Below are positions 23,493 through 33,761 of a stretch of DNA of 64,000 bases, in pieces. The notes beneath the pieces were generated by a model. The model ran no database searches. It had not been told where the DNA came from and worked only from the letters and a program-made list of their open reading frames with translations. A program made the translations under genes and the position numbers. How positions within the stretch are numbered: the first letter of the stretch is position 1; each line of letters opens with the position of its first letter. This DNA comes from Eucommia ulmoides (taxonomy: Eukaryota > Streptophyta > Magnoliopsida > Garryales > Eucommiaceae), in the NCBI GenBank assembly GCA_016647705.1, contig CM028328.1, positions 2,815,311-2,879,310 of the forward strand, given 5' to 3'.

Positions 23493-26067
23493 TGTAGACA
23501 CGGCATTTTTGACCGCATCGCAAAAAAATTATACTTTATTTTATAGTTACCTTTTTTTTTTTATTATTTATTTTGTTTTGATTGTACTGTATTTATGCGG
23601 TTTAATACTGCTAAATTAAGTTTTATTAATCTCTTAAGTAAATTAAATATTAGTAATTGATTTTTTTTTTTTTTTTTGGTTTTGTAGATTTTTCGAAGTG
23701 GAATAAAAACACGTTAATTCGGAACAAAATGGACAAGAAACAGACGAGAACGAGAGAGGCCTGGACCGAACGCGGGGGGGCTGCAAAAGGGTCGCTGGTG
23801 CGACCAGCTGGCCGCACATGCGGCCAGCAGGGGGTGTTCCCCCCTGCTTTTGGGTGCACCGAATTCGGTGCACCCAAAAGCTGGTGGGTGCACCGAAATT
23901 TCGGTGCACCCACCCCTTTTTTTAATTTTTTTTCTACTTTTTGTTTTTTTTTTTTTTTGTTGTCAGCAAGTTTCACTTCATTCCTATAAATAGGAATGAA
24001 GGCTCACAAGGAGGAGGAGGATTTTGGGGGGGGAAGAAATTTTTTGAGATAAATTTTTGTAAGGGAGAGGGGAAATCTGGAGAAAAATTTTGAAGAAAAT
24101 AATATTATTTTCATTTTATTGTAATTTTGAAGAAGAAAAATCTCCAAGAAGGTGGTAAATTTTCATCTGTTGTAAATCTTACTCTTATTTTTTTTTAAGT
24201 TGTTATTATACTATTTTTTTTTTAAATTAGATTTTTTTTTTCTTCTTCCTTTATTATTTATTTATTTATTACTTTTTATTTTCTTTTTATTTATTTATTT
24301 ATTTATTTATTTATTTTTTATTTTTTTTATTTTTTTTTTGAGTAAATAATACGAGGTGAAAAATTCTCAACCTTCAATTTGAATGGCTAAAATTTAGAAG
24401 AGAATTACTCCCCTCGATGCGTGTGTGCTGGTGTTTTATTTAATTTGTATTAAATATAATGTGCTAACAATACGAGGTGGAAAATTCCCAACCTTCAATT
24501 TGAATGGCTAAAATTTAGAAGGGAATTACTCTCCTCGATGCGTGTGTGCGGGTGTTTTATTTAATTTGTATTAAATATAATGTGCTAATAATACGAGGTG
24601 GAAAATTCTCAACCTTCAATTTGAATGGCTAAAATTTAGAAGGGAATTACTCTCCTCGATGCGTGTGTGCGGGTGTTTTATTTAATTTATATTAAATATA
24701 ATGTGCTAACAATACGAGGTGGAAAATTCTCAACCTTCAATTTGAATGGCTAAAATTTAGAAGGGAATTACTCTCCTCGATGCGTGTGTGCGGGTGTTTT
24801 ATTTAATTTGTATTAAATATAATGTGCTAACAATACGAGGTGAAAAATTCTCAACCTTCAATTTGAATGGCTAAATTTAGAAGGGAATTACTCTCCTCGA
24901 TGCGTGTGTGCGGGTGTTTTATTTAATTTGTATTAAATATAATGTACTAACAATACGAGGTGGAAAATTCTTAACCTTCAATTTGAATGGCTAAAATTTA
25001 GAAGGGAATTACTCTCCTCGATGCGTGTGTGCGGGTGTTTTATTTAATTTATATTAAATATAATGTACTAACAATACGAGGTGAAAAATTCCCAACCTTC
25101 AATTTGAATGGCTAAAATTTAGAAGGGAATTACTCTCCTCGATGCGTGTGTGCGGGTGTTTTATTTAATTTGTATTAAATATAATGTGCTAACAATACGA
25201 GGTGAAAAATTCCCAACCTTCAATTTGAATGGCTAAATTTAGAAGGGAATTACTCTCCTCGATGCGTGTGTGCGGGTGTTTTATTTAATTTGTATTAAAT
25301 ATAATGTACTAACAATATGAGATGAAAAATTCCCAACCTTCAATTTGAACGGCATAAATTTAGAAGGGAATTACTCTCCTCGATGCGTGTGTGCGGGTAT
25401 TTTATTTAATTTGTATTAAATATAATGTGCTAACAATACGAGGTGGAAAATTCCCAACCTTCAATTTGAATGGCTAAATTTAGAAGGGAATTACTCTCCT
25501 CGATGCGTGTGTGCGGGTGTTTTATTTAATTTGTATTAAATATAATGTGCTAACAATACGAGGTGGAAAATTCCCAACCTTCAATCAGAACGGTCTAGGT
25601 TTAAAAGGGAGATCACTTCCCTCAATGTGTGTGTATGTGTATATGTGTATATAAGGAGGATTTAAAAATAAAATAAAAACATTCGGATTTAAATTCTAAT
25701 TGGACTTAATCGGATAAGGTACCGTCTTTGGACGGGCGTCTTGGGGTACTTGACACCTTCCCTGAGCGTAACTGACCCCCGAACTCTTTAAACGAATCTC
25801 TGGTTAGACCATATTATTTTTGGAGTCAAATTTTACTTAAGCCATTTTTTTTTAAAATTATTTTCAAAAAAGAAAAATATGGTGATCTAGCACATCATTT
25901 AAACCCAATGCTAGGTGGCGACTCCTTTTTCTAAAATAGGCTTAAATATATTTTAATGAGAAAATCGACGTTTTTAAAAACCCTTCTCGTTTTACCAGCG
26001 CCAAGCATATATAAACATATATATATATATATATATTGGTTTTCTCTGAAAAATCGGGGCGCGTTCA
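23493..26067 (+). repeat. 3' LTR of the Ogre-type element
   Basis: Same ends and order of parts as the 5' LTR. The stem-loop cluster is at about 23790-23912, the TATA hairpin at 23976-24001 and the array at 24348-25620. It is 321 bp longer: three extra array units, a short (TTTA)n expansion near 24290-24313 and a shorter (TA)n. The region up to 24300 is otherwise near-identical to 11486-12290 by eye. Confidence 0.93.
24348..25620 (+). repeat. 120-121-bp tandem array in the 3' LTR, 10 full units plus a partial one
   Basis: Units start at 24348, 24469, 24590, 24711, 24832, 24952, 25073, 25194, 25314, 25435 and 25555. The aatatgaga variant at 25314 is third from the end, as in the 5' LTR. The three extra units therefore lie in the upstream part of the array. 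Confidence 0.95.
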
Positions 26068-26413
26068 GATTGTGTGTTACAAGAATACTTTTGGTCAAGA
26101 TTATAAATAACAAATCAAAAATATGTCATACAATGTGGAGAAAACAACTCGTTATACCCATATCTCTTTGTCCACAAAATTTTAGATCGCATGGGAAATT
26201 TGGATAGAGATGTTCTAGTCGATCAAAATTTAAAAATTCAAAAAAATATATATTGTTTTAAATTTCTGCTTATAAAAGTTATTTTTTCTTATTACAAAAC
26301 AAACACTTTTTAATTTTTTAATATATCTTTTAAATTTTTTTCCTTTTAGGCATTACGAAGCTGTGGCTACGGCTTCCCCCAAATTATTCTTTTCAACCCT
26401 AAATTAAAAAATC
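26068..26413. other. Helitron B interior, no gene
   Basis: Starts with the right copy of the Ogre target site (gattg). AT-rich, no coding signal. It ends with aaatc, the left target copy of the TRIM. Confidence 0.5.
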
Positions 26414-26842
26414 TATAGAAATTCAATGGGCCTAACTCACTCTTAAAAGACACCTTGTAAGAAGATGATTGCCTTAGATTTTATATACTGCTCAAGATCA
26501 GGTAACACAAGCGATGTAGGATTGAACAATGTCCCTTCACGAGCAGGGTGGACTTTGAAAAAACACTACGAACGGATATCGGAGAGCCTAACATCAATGT
26601 GAGATTCAACACGCCCCTTCACGTGCAAGGTCAAGTTTGACATACTACTGCGAACAGATATCAAGAGACCCAACATTGATGTGGGATTAAACCCACCCCA
26701 CATCAGACAAAAGGGTTTGCTCTGACACCATGTACAAACCCAATGGGCCTAACTTACTCGAGGACGTCTTGTAAGACAAAGATTGTCCTAGGCTTTATAC
26801 ATTGCTAAGGATCAAGTAAAACAAACAATGAGGAATTCAACA
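26414..26842 (-). mobile_element. TRIM element (terminal-repeat retrotransposon in miniature), 429 bp
   Basis: Two short LTRs on the minus strand: 5' LTR 26842-26731 (starts TGTTGAATTC, ends TTTGTACA) and 3' LTR 26528-26414 (starts TGTTCAATCC). The primer site next to the 5' LTR is tggtgtcagagc (minus strand, 26730-26719), close to the initiator-tRNA-Met complement. A perfect 5-bp target duplication, aaatc, flanks it at 26409-26413 and 26843-26847. It is the same family as 36465-37126. It is inserted just past the end of the ClpC fragment. Confidence 0.85.
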
Positions 26843-26849
26843 AAATCGT

Positions 26850-27900
26850 CATAACCTTCTTCTCCCTATAGTTTCGGGCACACCACCATTTGCAATTCTT
26901 TGAGCAAGGCCCTCAACTATAGTTGTCTTCCCTACACCAGGCTCTCCAATAAAGCAGGGATTGTTCTTTGTTCTCCTGCCCAAAATCTGAGTGACACGTT
27001 CGATTTGTGGTTGTCTCCCTACAACAGGATCCAATTTACCTTACAAAGAAAACGCAATAAAAAAAAATTTCAATGAAGCATATTTACGGAATGTTAATTT
27101 TTCATATATAAACAAAAAGAACTATGGCTATGGGTGGGGTTTGAATAGTGTTTCTGTTTTTTTAAACAGAAACAGAAACAATATTTTTTACAATATTGTT
27201 TATTTGACAAAAAATATTTTTTTAAAACCAAAAAGATTTACTTGACAAAAAAACATTTTTCCTTAAAGGCAACAGTAAAAAAAATCAATCGAAAGCGTGC
27301 TTGATAACGTAGAGATAATAGCTAAGTATTATCCCCATAAATAATCTCTTAAAAGCAAATATATTCTTTAAAAAAAATATTACCAAACGGTGCCTAAAGA
27401 AATAGAAATCATTAACTCAACGCCACCGTGTTTCTATTTCATTCTGTTAAAGGAAAAATTGAAGCAAAATAGGAAAGAAAAAATGTTCTAGTTACTGAAT
27501 TTTGTTCTAAACATCTGGAAACATGAACATTTCTTTTGTGTGTTTCTGTTTCTGTGCCAAGTCTCAGGGAATATAAACGAAACAACAATACAGAAATACC
27601 AACCAAACACCACTTTAATGTCATTGTTTATAATAATAATAATAAATAATAATAATTTCAAAAAAAAAAGGAACAAAAACAGAAATCTAGGAACAGAAAC
27701 ACTGACTTACCTCCTCTGCCAGCTTTGTCAAGTTAGTGCCATACTCCTCCAATGTTGGCATCTTGGTGCCAATACTTCCACCTCCAACACCAGCACCAAC
27801 AACTTTTGCACTCTCTCCAACCATTCTAATAACCTATTTGTTTTTCCATTTAAGAATTTTAAATTATTAAAAATAAATTAACAAACAAAACAAAGGGACC

Positions 27901-27942
<42 letters not shown>

Positions 27943-28104
27943 TGTAGATTTCAAAGCACAAAAAAACATATGTGATTGAAGTAATTGCCTGTGTGCGAAT
28001 ATTGCTTAGATCAACACCCAAATTCTCAAGAGCACGAGCTGCTACACCTTCACCCTCACGAAGCAATCCGAGAAGCAAGTGTTCCGATCCAATATAATTA
28101 TGGC
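26850..28104 (-). pseudogene. ClpC (Hsp100, chloroplast chaperone) gene fragment
   Basis: Three exons of a plastid ClpC ATPase are recognisable. Exon A (28104-27989) encodes [19 protein letters not shown], then [10 protein letters not shown], part of the Clp N-domain. Exon B (27833-27711) encodes RMVGES, a glycine-rich linker, and [17 protein letters not shown]. Exon C (about 27030-26860) encodes [19 protein letters not shown] and the Walker A GEPGVGKT. The damage is clear. Exon A has a GC donor (CAG|GCAATT). The exon C acceptor is no longer AG in the right frame (tttgtaa before GGTAAATTG). A frameshift follows VPETI. The rest of the ~900-residue protein is absent. Intron B-C holds a ~490-bp MITE-like insertion (27126-27610). 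Captured by Helitron B in its own orientation. Confidence 0.9.
27903..27940. repeat. (TA)n microsatellite
   Basis: About 19 TA units inside the ClpC fragment intron. Confidence 0.9.
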
Positions 28105-28427
28105 CTGAATCATTAAAATAAATAAACAGCTTAGAGTTGAATTCATAGTCATGTTCATCTACAAACATTATTTAAGAATCCTTAAGTGGTACCATCTAGA
28201 TTTTTCGTTGTCAGAAAGCTTGGAACAGAAAACAGGGGGGGGGGACTGAAAAAAAACTGTCACTATCTTGTTCCCACTTCCCATAAATTTGTTCCTAAAA
28301 TTTGGGGAAAGGCAAGCCTTAAAAGATCCTCTTTCTTTTTCTTTTTCTTTTTTTTTTTTCTTTTTTTTTTCTATTTCAAGTTGTTTGGGGAAAAATAGAA
28401 ATATAGGTATAGAAACATTAAACATAT
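28105..28427. other. Helitron B interior between ClpC exon A and the leader copy
   Basis: Likely ClpC intron sequence at first (a clear cag acceptor precedes exon A), then a homopurine-homopyrimidine run at 28330-28372. No further ClpC exon is seen. Confidence 0.45.
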
Positions 28428-29030
28428 AACAGATTCTCATAAAAACGATCAAAAATTAAGAAAAAATGACGAACCTAGGCACACGAAGAATCCTTCTGAA
28501 AGAGTGAGCACAACGACAATGAGGTGAAGAATTGTATCTTGAAATAGAGAATGTGAAAGCTAGGAATATTAATCAAATCACACAAAAATAAAAATGAAAA
28601 TCACTGGGTTTCATTTGCAAGTTTAATATATGACTTTGTCTTTAATTGTAAAGGGTTCTTGACAAATGGTACTAAAAAAATTCTTTTTCTAAAGCGATAT
28701 TATAAAAACATCAATTTCAACTAATAGAGCCTAGAATGCGTATTTGCGACAACCACATGCATGCAATTACACTTACTAAAGTGAAATATTGTCGTAAGAA
28801 AAGGAAAAAAAAAAACATCAAATCTTCTCATTAGGATAATAAAATAATTTTGCTCCACTTAATTGAAATCATTCATTTTAAAATATTCAAATCAAGATTT
28901 ATTTTTTATTTTTTTAAAGATATGGCCATTACATTCATTTAAAAACATTTATATCTTCTAGATGTTTTTTTAAAAAAATCTGTGGACTTGATGATTGGCA
29001 AAAGAAAACAAATGGCCATGATAAAAACTA
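28428..29030 (-). promoter_or_regulatory. eEF1B-gamma upstream and leader region, copy 2, placed before the ClpC fragment
   Basis: Close copy of 10586-11165 (shared: cagattctcataaaaacgat, gaagaattgtatcttgaaat, acaacca(t/c)atgcatgcaatt). It differs by substitutions and small indels. On the minus strand it lies directly upstream of ClpC exon A. A transcript started here would run into ClpC exons. Activity is not known. Confidence 0.65.
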
Positions 29031-30352
29031 TGATTACAACCCAAGGTTTAGATAATTTCATTTGCAAACCTAACCAAAAACTAAATTGAGAATCCTAACC
29101 AATATACAATAGTTTTCATCAATTGTCAAGGATTTAAACATTGTCATTGTAAATCATAATCCATATCAAAATTGGCAGTGTGTGATAGAGAAATCATAGA
29201 CTCCTAAGCTACTCTTAAAGCTTATGCATACACCAGATTAATTGTAAGTAATGTATGGTTGTGTAATTGTATGCTTCATTTCAAAACATGCTTATTCCAA
29301 TGGTTTCTACTTACGAATCATTGAATTTGTCCTGATTCATGATTAATTTAAGTTCAATCATCCTCAATATTAAATCATCAATTGAATTATTCACTATCCA
29401 ATTACAATTACAGATTCATTACAGGAAGATGAATTTACCTTAGGTTTTGAGAATATCCCAATATCGCCAATGAGAGGATTTTTAGTCTCCGCGACTTCGA
29501 CGATCACGTTCGTTGTTCATGGTAGATTAAGTAACCCTGAATCAAGTGTTATACTGATGGAATCAAAGATTTCGAGTTGTTGGAGCTTGGCATTTGCAAT
29601 TCACGCTGAAGTGGATATTGAACCATAGATGCATTCCTTAGTTCTTTTGACTTCGGCTGCGATCCAATTGAGTAAAAAATATAAATGTATTATATAAAGT
29701 GAAACAATCCCTAATTAAGAAAAAAATTATCCCTATAAAAAGTTCTTAAAAAAAGAACATATCTAAGGTGCATTACATCAACTAACCCCATAAAAAATAT
29801 ACAGAATACCGAAGTAATTTAACAAACAACCAAAAAATTCTATAACAAATCCATGATAAGACTATTAGGTAAGAACAAAACAAACACAATATCCTTTAAC
29901 AATTATAAAATATAAACATTTGATATGAAAAATAAGAAGAAAAATTGCACACACTAACCTGATGAAGCGAATCTATAAAGAGTGAATATCAATATATTTT
30001 TGCTTGCTTGAAAATTTAGAGTTGGGTCATAAATTTTTGCAACAAAAGTGGAAGTAAGAATCTAGAAAAGAATATGGACAAATTTAGAATATTCTATTCA
30101 AACAATTAGAACTCCAATTCCAACCTTCAAATTGGGGTCATAAGAATCATATCTACCCTAATTCAGCTTTACTTTCATTTAATTAAACACAATTCCAAAC
30201 AAAATATAAATATAAATCTATTACATAAAAAAAATCCCCATTTGAGAAGTGAATGCTACAACATTTTTTTTAAGCTTTTGCTTGGAAAAAAAAATTAAAA
30301 AAACAAAACAAAGAATGCCGAAGCAAATCTAATTTTAAAGTCAGATGCTCAC
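29031..30352. other. Helitron B interior, no recognised gene
   Basis: AT-rich. A GC-richer patch at 29440-29530 on the minus strand (MNNERDRRSR then stop, with a CCTAAG|GTAAAT donor) may be another captured leader or exon, which I cannot name. Confidence 0.4.
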
Positions 30353-30447
30353 CTGCAAAGCTCTAGATCCTGGACAATAGTACCGTTGCAGCGAAACTCT
30401 TTTTTAAGGTCTTTGAGTATCTTGTTGTAGTTGTATTCCTTCTTCAA
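30353..30447 (-). pseudogene. eIF1/SUI1 translation initiation factor exon fragment
   Basis: A 95-bp exon flanked by a ttgcag acceptor and a gtgagc donor encodes LKKEYNYNKILKDLKKEF, then RCNGTIVQDLELC. This is the central, most conserved part of plant SUI1 (eIF1), which helps select the start codon on the 40S subunit. I see no exons for the N-terminus or the C-terminal part nearby. The glycine and proline expected near the end are replaced (LELC). A captured exon inside Helitron B, same strand. Confidence 0.8.
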
Positions 30448-31508
30448 CTGCAATGTAACATCATCGCAGTAAAATTAATCATATGAAAACATCTAGCAAG
30501 TACAAAATCAAAATTAGGTACAATTGATATTGACCTTTTTTAAATCTCAAGCCAACGAACCGAATCTCTTCCAATAGAGCGAGATTTGGGCAACAATCTA
30601 ACCGAGCAAGATCTAGGTAAATCTTGGTCGAGGCAGACATCATCAATATCATTCAATACTCAAGAATTAACCAAGAAATCAAAAAAAAATAAGGGACAGG
30701 AGACAGGACTTTCTGAAGAGGAAAAAAACTAAAATCAGATATGAATTTAAAATGAATTTAGATATGGTTTGGTCTTTATTTTTTTTATTTTTTTTTAGAG
30801 ATAATCACATAGCAATGTTCTATATCTTAAAAAAAAAAAAATAGTTTTACCTTTAGATGTCGGATCCAGATGAACAGAGAGAAGAGGTTGAGACAGAGTG
30901 TGTTGCCTGCGATGGCTCGGCGACGGCAGATTGAGCGAGGGAGAATAAAAGACCTAAACTTAGATTGGCCTCTAAACCAAATTGAGAAGGAATTAGATCT
31001 CTTACTACACATTTTGATAATAAAAGACCTAAACTTATATTGGCCTCTAAACCAAATTGAGAAGAAATTAGGGTTCTTACCAAGAAGAGAGCGCAATTTC
31101 GCAGGATCCGAAGCAAGAGCTAAAGAATTGCAACTGGCAAGGCTAGAAATAGATAAGAAAAGACGACATCAACGTATGGGCTTCTCCTTTCAGAGCTCTG
31201 CACACGCAACTGCAGCGCCTACGCTTCTGCAGACACCATTGTCGACGTGGGAACAGTTCTTTTGGTGAAAGAAGTGATGGGATTAGGTGATGATTTGGCG
31301 AAGAAAAATCATATGTGCGGGAACGTCGGCTCTGCATCTGCGTGAATAAAGGAAAGAGAGAGAGAGCGCTCTTGCACAAGAAGTCAAAAAGAGAGGAGAG
31401 CAATTGGAGTGAGACATGGAAACATCCATATATCTTAAGGACATTTTGGTAAAATTACATGGCCAAATGAATAGTGCTCCCAACCCTTGCTTTATATAAG
31501 AGTAAGGA
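30448..31508. other. Helitron B 5' portion, no intact gene
   Basis: Contains a ~76-bp tandem duplication (30942-31017 and 31018-31080, with aaaagacctaaactta and ggcctctaaaccaaattgag). A GC-rich leader-like block (30850-30950, minus strand) ends at an AAAG|GTAAAAC donor and may be the SUI1 5' UTR. The Helitron 5' end is at 31508. Confidence 0.5.
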
Positions 31509-31830
31509 TAAGATTTAAAATAATGATTACGCAGTTCGATTTGAAAATTATTATTCCGAAATCAAAATTGTAACCGAAACTATTTGACTGGTTTCAAAAT
31601 CAAACCATTCGATTTAATTTGGTTTGGTTACTCACCAGTTCGATTTCAATTGCAAAATTGCCCACAAAGTTTGGTTAGAAATAGTAAAAGGTGCTTTGAG
31701 GGTAGTTTTCAGATAGTGTACGCGGTTAGAGGATTGTTTCTCCACAAGACCGCGTTTGTTGTTTAGCCTAGGCTTTTTCTTTGAGTTATCCGGGAAGTTT
31801 CATAGCCTTCTTTCTTAATAATAAGTTTAA
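31509..31830 (+). repeat. NDR1 upstream region, duplicated at 4095-4660 (copy B)
   Basis: Colinear homology described under copy A. It starts exactly where Helitron B ends, so the Helitron landed in the duplicated DNA. Confidence 0.75.
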
Positions 31831-31978
31831 CCTTGGATATTGGGCTTGTGCTATTTCTATTGGGTTAAAATCTTAATATTATATCGTACTTTTCACATAT
31901 ATATTATAATATATATGGTATTTCTTTTCTTCCTATTTGTATTCTAGTAGTGATTTTTGTACCTATTATATATAAATA

Positions 31979-32214
31979 GGGTTTATAGTACTTTATCTCC
32001 TCGTAGTTTGACTAATTTACACTTTATTCTATATAATTTAAAAATCGTCATTTATTTCCTTGTGGTCAGATATTTATTGCACTTACCTCTATATCAGGAG
32101 GATAAATAGTTTGAAAATCTAACTACAGGAGGAGTAAGTGGTGATTTTCAAACCACAAAAAAATATATGTAAATCGGTAAAATCACGGGAAGAGAAGTAA
32201 AATTTAATTAACCC
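31979..32214. mobile_element. Foldback MITE
   Basis: The arms are inverted copies: gggtttatagtactttatct on the left pairs with the right end (ttttacttctc, aattaaaccc type). Each arm has a (c/g)tggtcaga or tctaactacag block near the centre. Same family as 57559-57792. No coding potential. Confidence 0.7.
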
Positions 32215-32495
32215 ATACAAATATCTGTAGTTACGTGAGTTTTTCATTAGTTAAATGTAAATTCTTCTGTCATTTGAAAAATACCAGTCAATCTACTATA
32301 CCAAATAATTGAATATTTGGTGAGTGTTTTTAGTGGTATAACCCTTTTTGCTACCTATACTCCATAAATTAAATTTATTAACATGTTTCAAAATTAAATC
32401 AAATATTTTTTCGTAATTTTCAAAAATTATTATAAAATTGAAAAAAAATAAAGATCAAACACTAAATTGTAAAAGGAATCTGCTGGTACATGTCC

Positions 32496-32498
<3 letters not shown>

Positions 32499-32546
<48 letters not shown>
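32499..32546. repeat. (TA)n microsatellite in the NDR1 leader or promoter
   Basis: About 23 TA units, 87 bp upstream of the NDR1-like ATG. It is shared in position with 8316-8394. Confidence 0.92.
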
Positions 32547-32548
<2 letters not shown>

Positions 32549-32632
32549 CTCTCCATTTTCATTATTCCGATCTCCACACAACTTGCAACCCACCACGGAG
32601 TAACCGGAAAAACTGCTTTTCCACCTCTAACC

Positions 32633-33259
32633 ATGTCCGACTCCGGCGCCGAAACGTGTTGCAGGTGTTGCACCAGCTTCATTCTGACCAGCGGTTTCAC
32701 CGCTCTCTTCATCTGGCTAAGCCTGCGCACCTCCAAACCCGTCTGCTCCGTTCAGGATTTCTACGTCCCGGCGCTCAATCGGACGGCGAATTTAACCGGA
32801 AACCACACAATCTACTTCGATCTAAAACTCCACAACAAAAACAAAGACAAGGGAGTCAACTACGACGACATCGAGCTCAATTTCTACTACGGCCAGAACG
32901 CGACCTCTCCGTCGATCGCGAATTTCACGGTGCGGGCGTTTTACCAGGGCCACAGCAAGCATACTCGGCGGAAGTCGCCTGTGGAAACCCGCGGCGTGCG
33001 GTGGGAGGAGGTTTTGAATGCGTCGGAGGCTGTTTTCCGGGTGGATTTGGCGACGAAGGTGAGGTATAAAATCATGCTGTGGAGGACGAAGAGGGAGACG
33101 GTGAAGGTGAAGGCGATTGTGGTGGTCAACCAGGAGGGGAAGAAAGTCAATAAGAAGGGCATTAAACTCAAGTCCGGCGCATCGGAGCGTGGATGCTATC
33201 GTGCGCGGGTAGGATTATTGGGTGCTTCCTTGAGTCTCTTGTTGCTCCTAGGGATTTAA
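32633..33259 (+). CDS. NDR1: NDR1-like (NHL/LEA_2) plasma-membrane protein
   Basis: 208 residues, intronless. NDR1 family proteins sit at the plasma membrane and are needed for signalling by several coiled-coil NLR immune receptors in plants. Features: a short cytosolic N-terminus with CCRCC (residues 9-13), a signal-anchor helix at ~14-32, and an LEA_2/NHL ectodomain (FYVPALN, KDKGVNYDDIELNFYYG, FYQGH). There are six N-glycosylation sequons (N49, N53, N57, N89, N97, N129). The hydrophobic C-terminus at 193-208 (ends LLLLLGI) looks like a GPI-attachment signal. Length and layout match Arabidopsis NDR1. The ATG at 32633 starts the family-like sequence; an in-frame upstream extension is translated (TA)n and is rejected. 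A truncated leader duplicate lies at 8395-8491. Assignment to NDR1 itself rather than a close NHL paralogue is likely but not proven. Confidence 0.88.
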   Translation: MSDSGAETCCRCCTSFILTSGFTALFIWLSLRTSKPVCSVQDFYVPALNRTANLTGNHTIYFDLKLHNKNKDKGVNYDDIELNFYYGQNATSPSIANFTVRAFYQGHSKHTRRKSPVETRGVRWEEVLNASEAVFRVDLATKVRYKIMLWRTKRETVKVKAIVVVNQEGKKVNKKGIKLKSGASERGCYRARVGLLGASLSLLLLLGI

Positions 33260-33761
33260 TGTGTGTGTACTTTCAAGCATTGGTGGTAGTTTCAAATTAT
33301 TATCATTATTTTTTTTTTTGAATTTTTTTTAATCAAATTTCAAATAAATCATTTTTATATAAAAAAAAATTGAACTATATTGAATGTATTTATATTGGAT
33401 GTATCCTGAGTCTTTTAATTTAGTGGATATCTAATTTATTTTCTATGTGAAAGATCTAGAGTTCAACTTCTTTTCCCATATGTAACCAAAAATAATTAGA
33501 GCAATTTATTTAGGTGGTGTTTAATCATTGTTTCTTGTTTTTATTTTTATACAATTGGTTTTTAATTTTAATTTTTATTTTTATTTTTGTGGACTATTAA
33601 TTAATATTGACTTGATATCATAATTAACCTTAACTAGAGCAATTTATTTATGTGGCTTCTGATGAGTGTTTTTGTTTTTCTGTTTTTACTTCCAATAAAC
33701 GGTTATGAAAATTATGTTTCTATTCTGGAGTATTCCGGGAATATAAACATGCTTAGTAATG
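33260..33761. other. NDR1 3' flank, AT-rich
   Basis: No gene. It contains aatcattgtttcttg- and atgagtgtttttg-type text resembling a decayed hAT-like MITE (about 33510-33740). Confidence 0.4.

Larger units (their letters stand above)
11486..26067 (+). mobile_element. Ogre/Tat-type Ty3/gypsy LTR retrotransposon (14.6 kb)
   Basis: Full-length element bounded by LTRs of 2254 and 2575 bp, flanked by ggttg (11481-11485) and gattg (26068-26072). That is a 5-bp target duplication with one substitution. The order is LTR, primer-binding site, gag-pro, intron, pol (RT, RNase H, archaeal-type RNase H, integrase), 2-kb repeat-rich 3' region, polypurine tract, LTR. The size, the second RNase H, the missing chromodomain, the intron between pro and RT, and the long repetitive 3' region place it in the Ogre/Tat lineage. 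It lacks the extra ORF upstream of gag seen in canonical Ogre. The LTRs are nearly identical outside repeat-number changes, so the insertion is fairly young. It is inserted in Helitron B. Confidence 0.93.
9195..31508 (-). mobile_element. Helitron B (minus strand) carrying gene fragments, split by Ogre and TRIM insertions
   Basis: The 3' terminus on the minus strand is CTAG|T (9195-9198). Seven bases inside it is a perfect 8-bp hairpin (9206-9213 with 9217-9224, loop of 3). The matching 5' terminus is TCCTTACTCTTATATAAAGC, starting at 31508 and preceded by A, followed by a gcactattcatttgg block common near plant Helitron 5' ends. Flanks are A9194 and T31509, an A|T target. Subtracting the Ogre element and one target copy leaves about 7.7 kb. 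No Rep/helicase is seen, so it is non-autonomous. It carries fragments of eEF1B-gamma, ClpC and eIF1/SUI1, all on the minus strand like the Helitron. Pairing these two distant ends is inference, but the matching insertion context and orientation support it. Confidence 0.65.
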
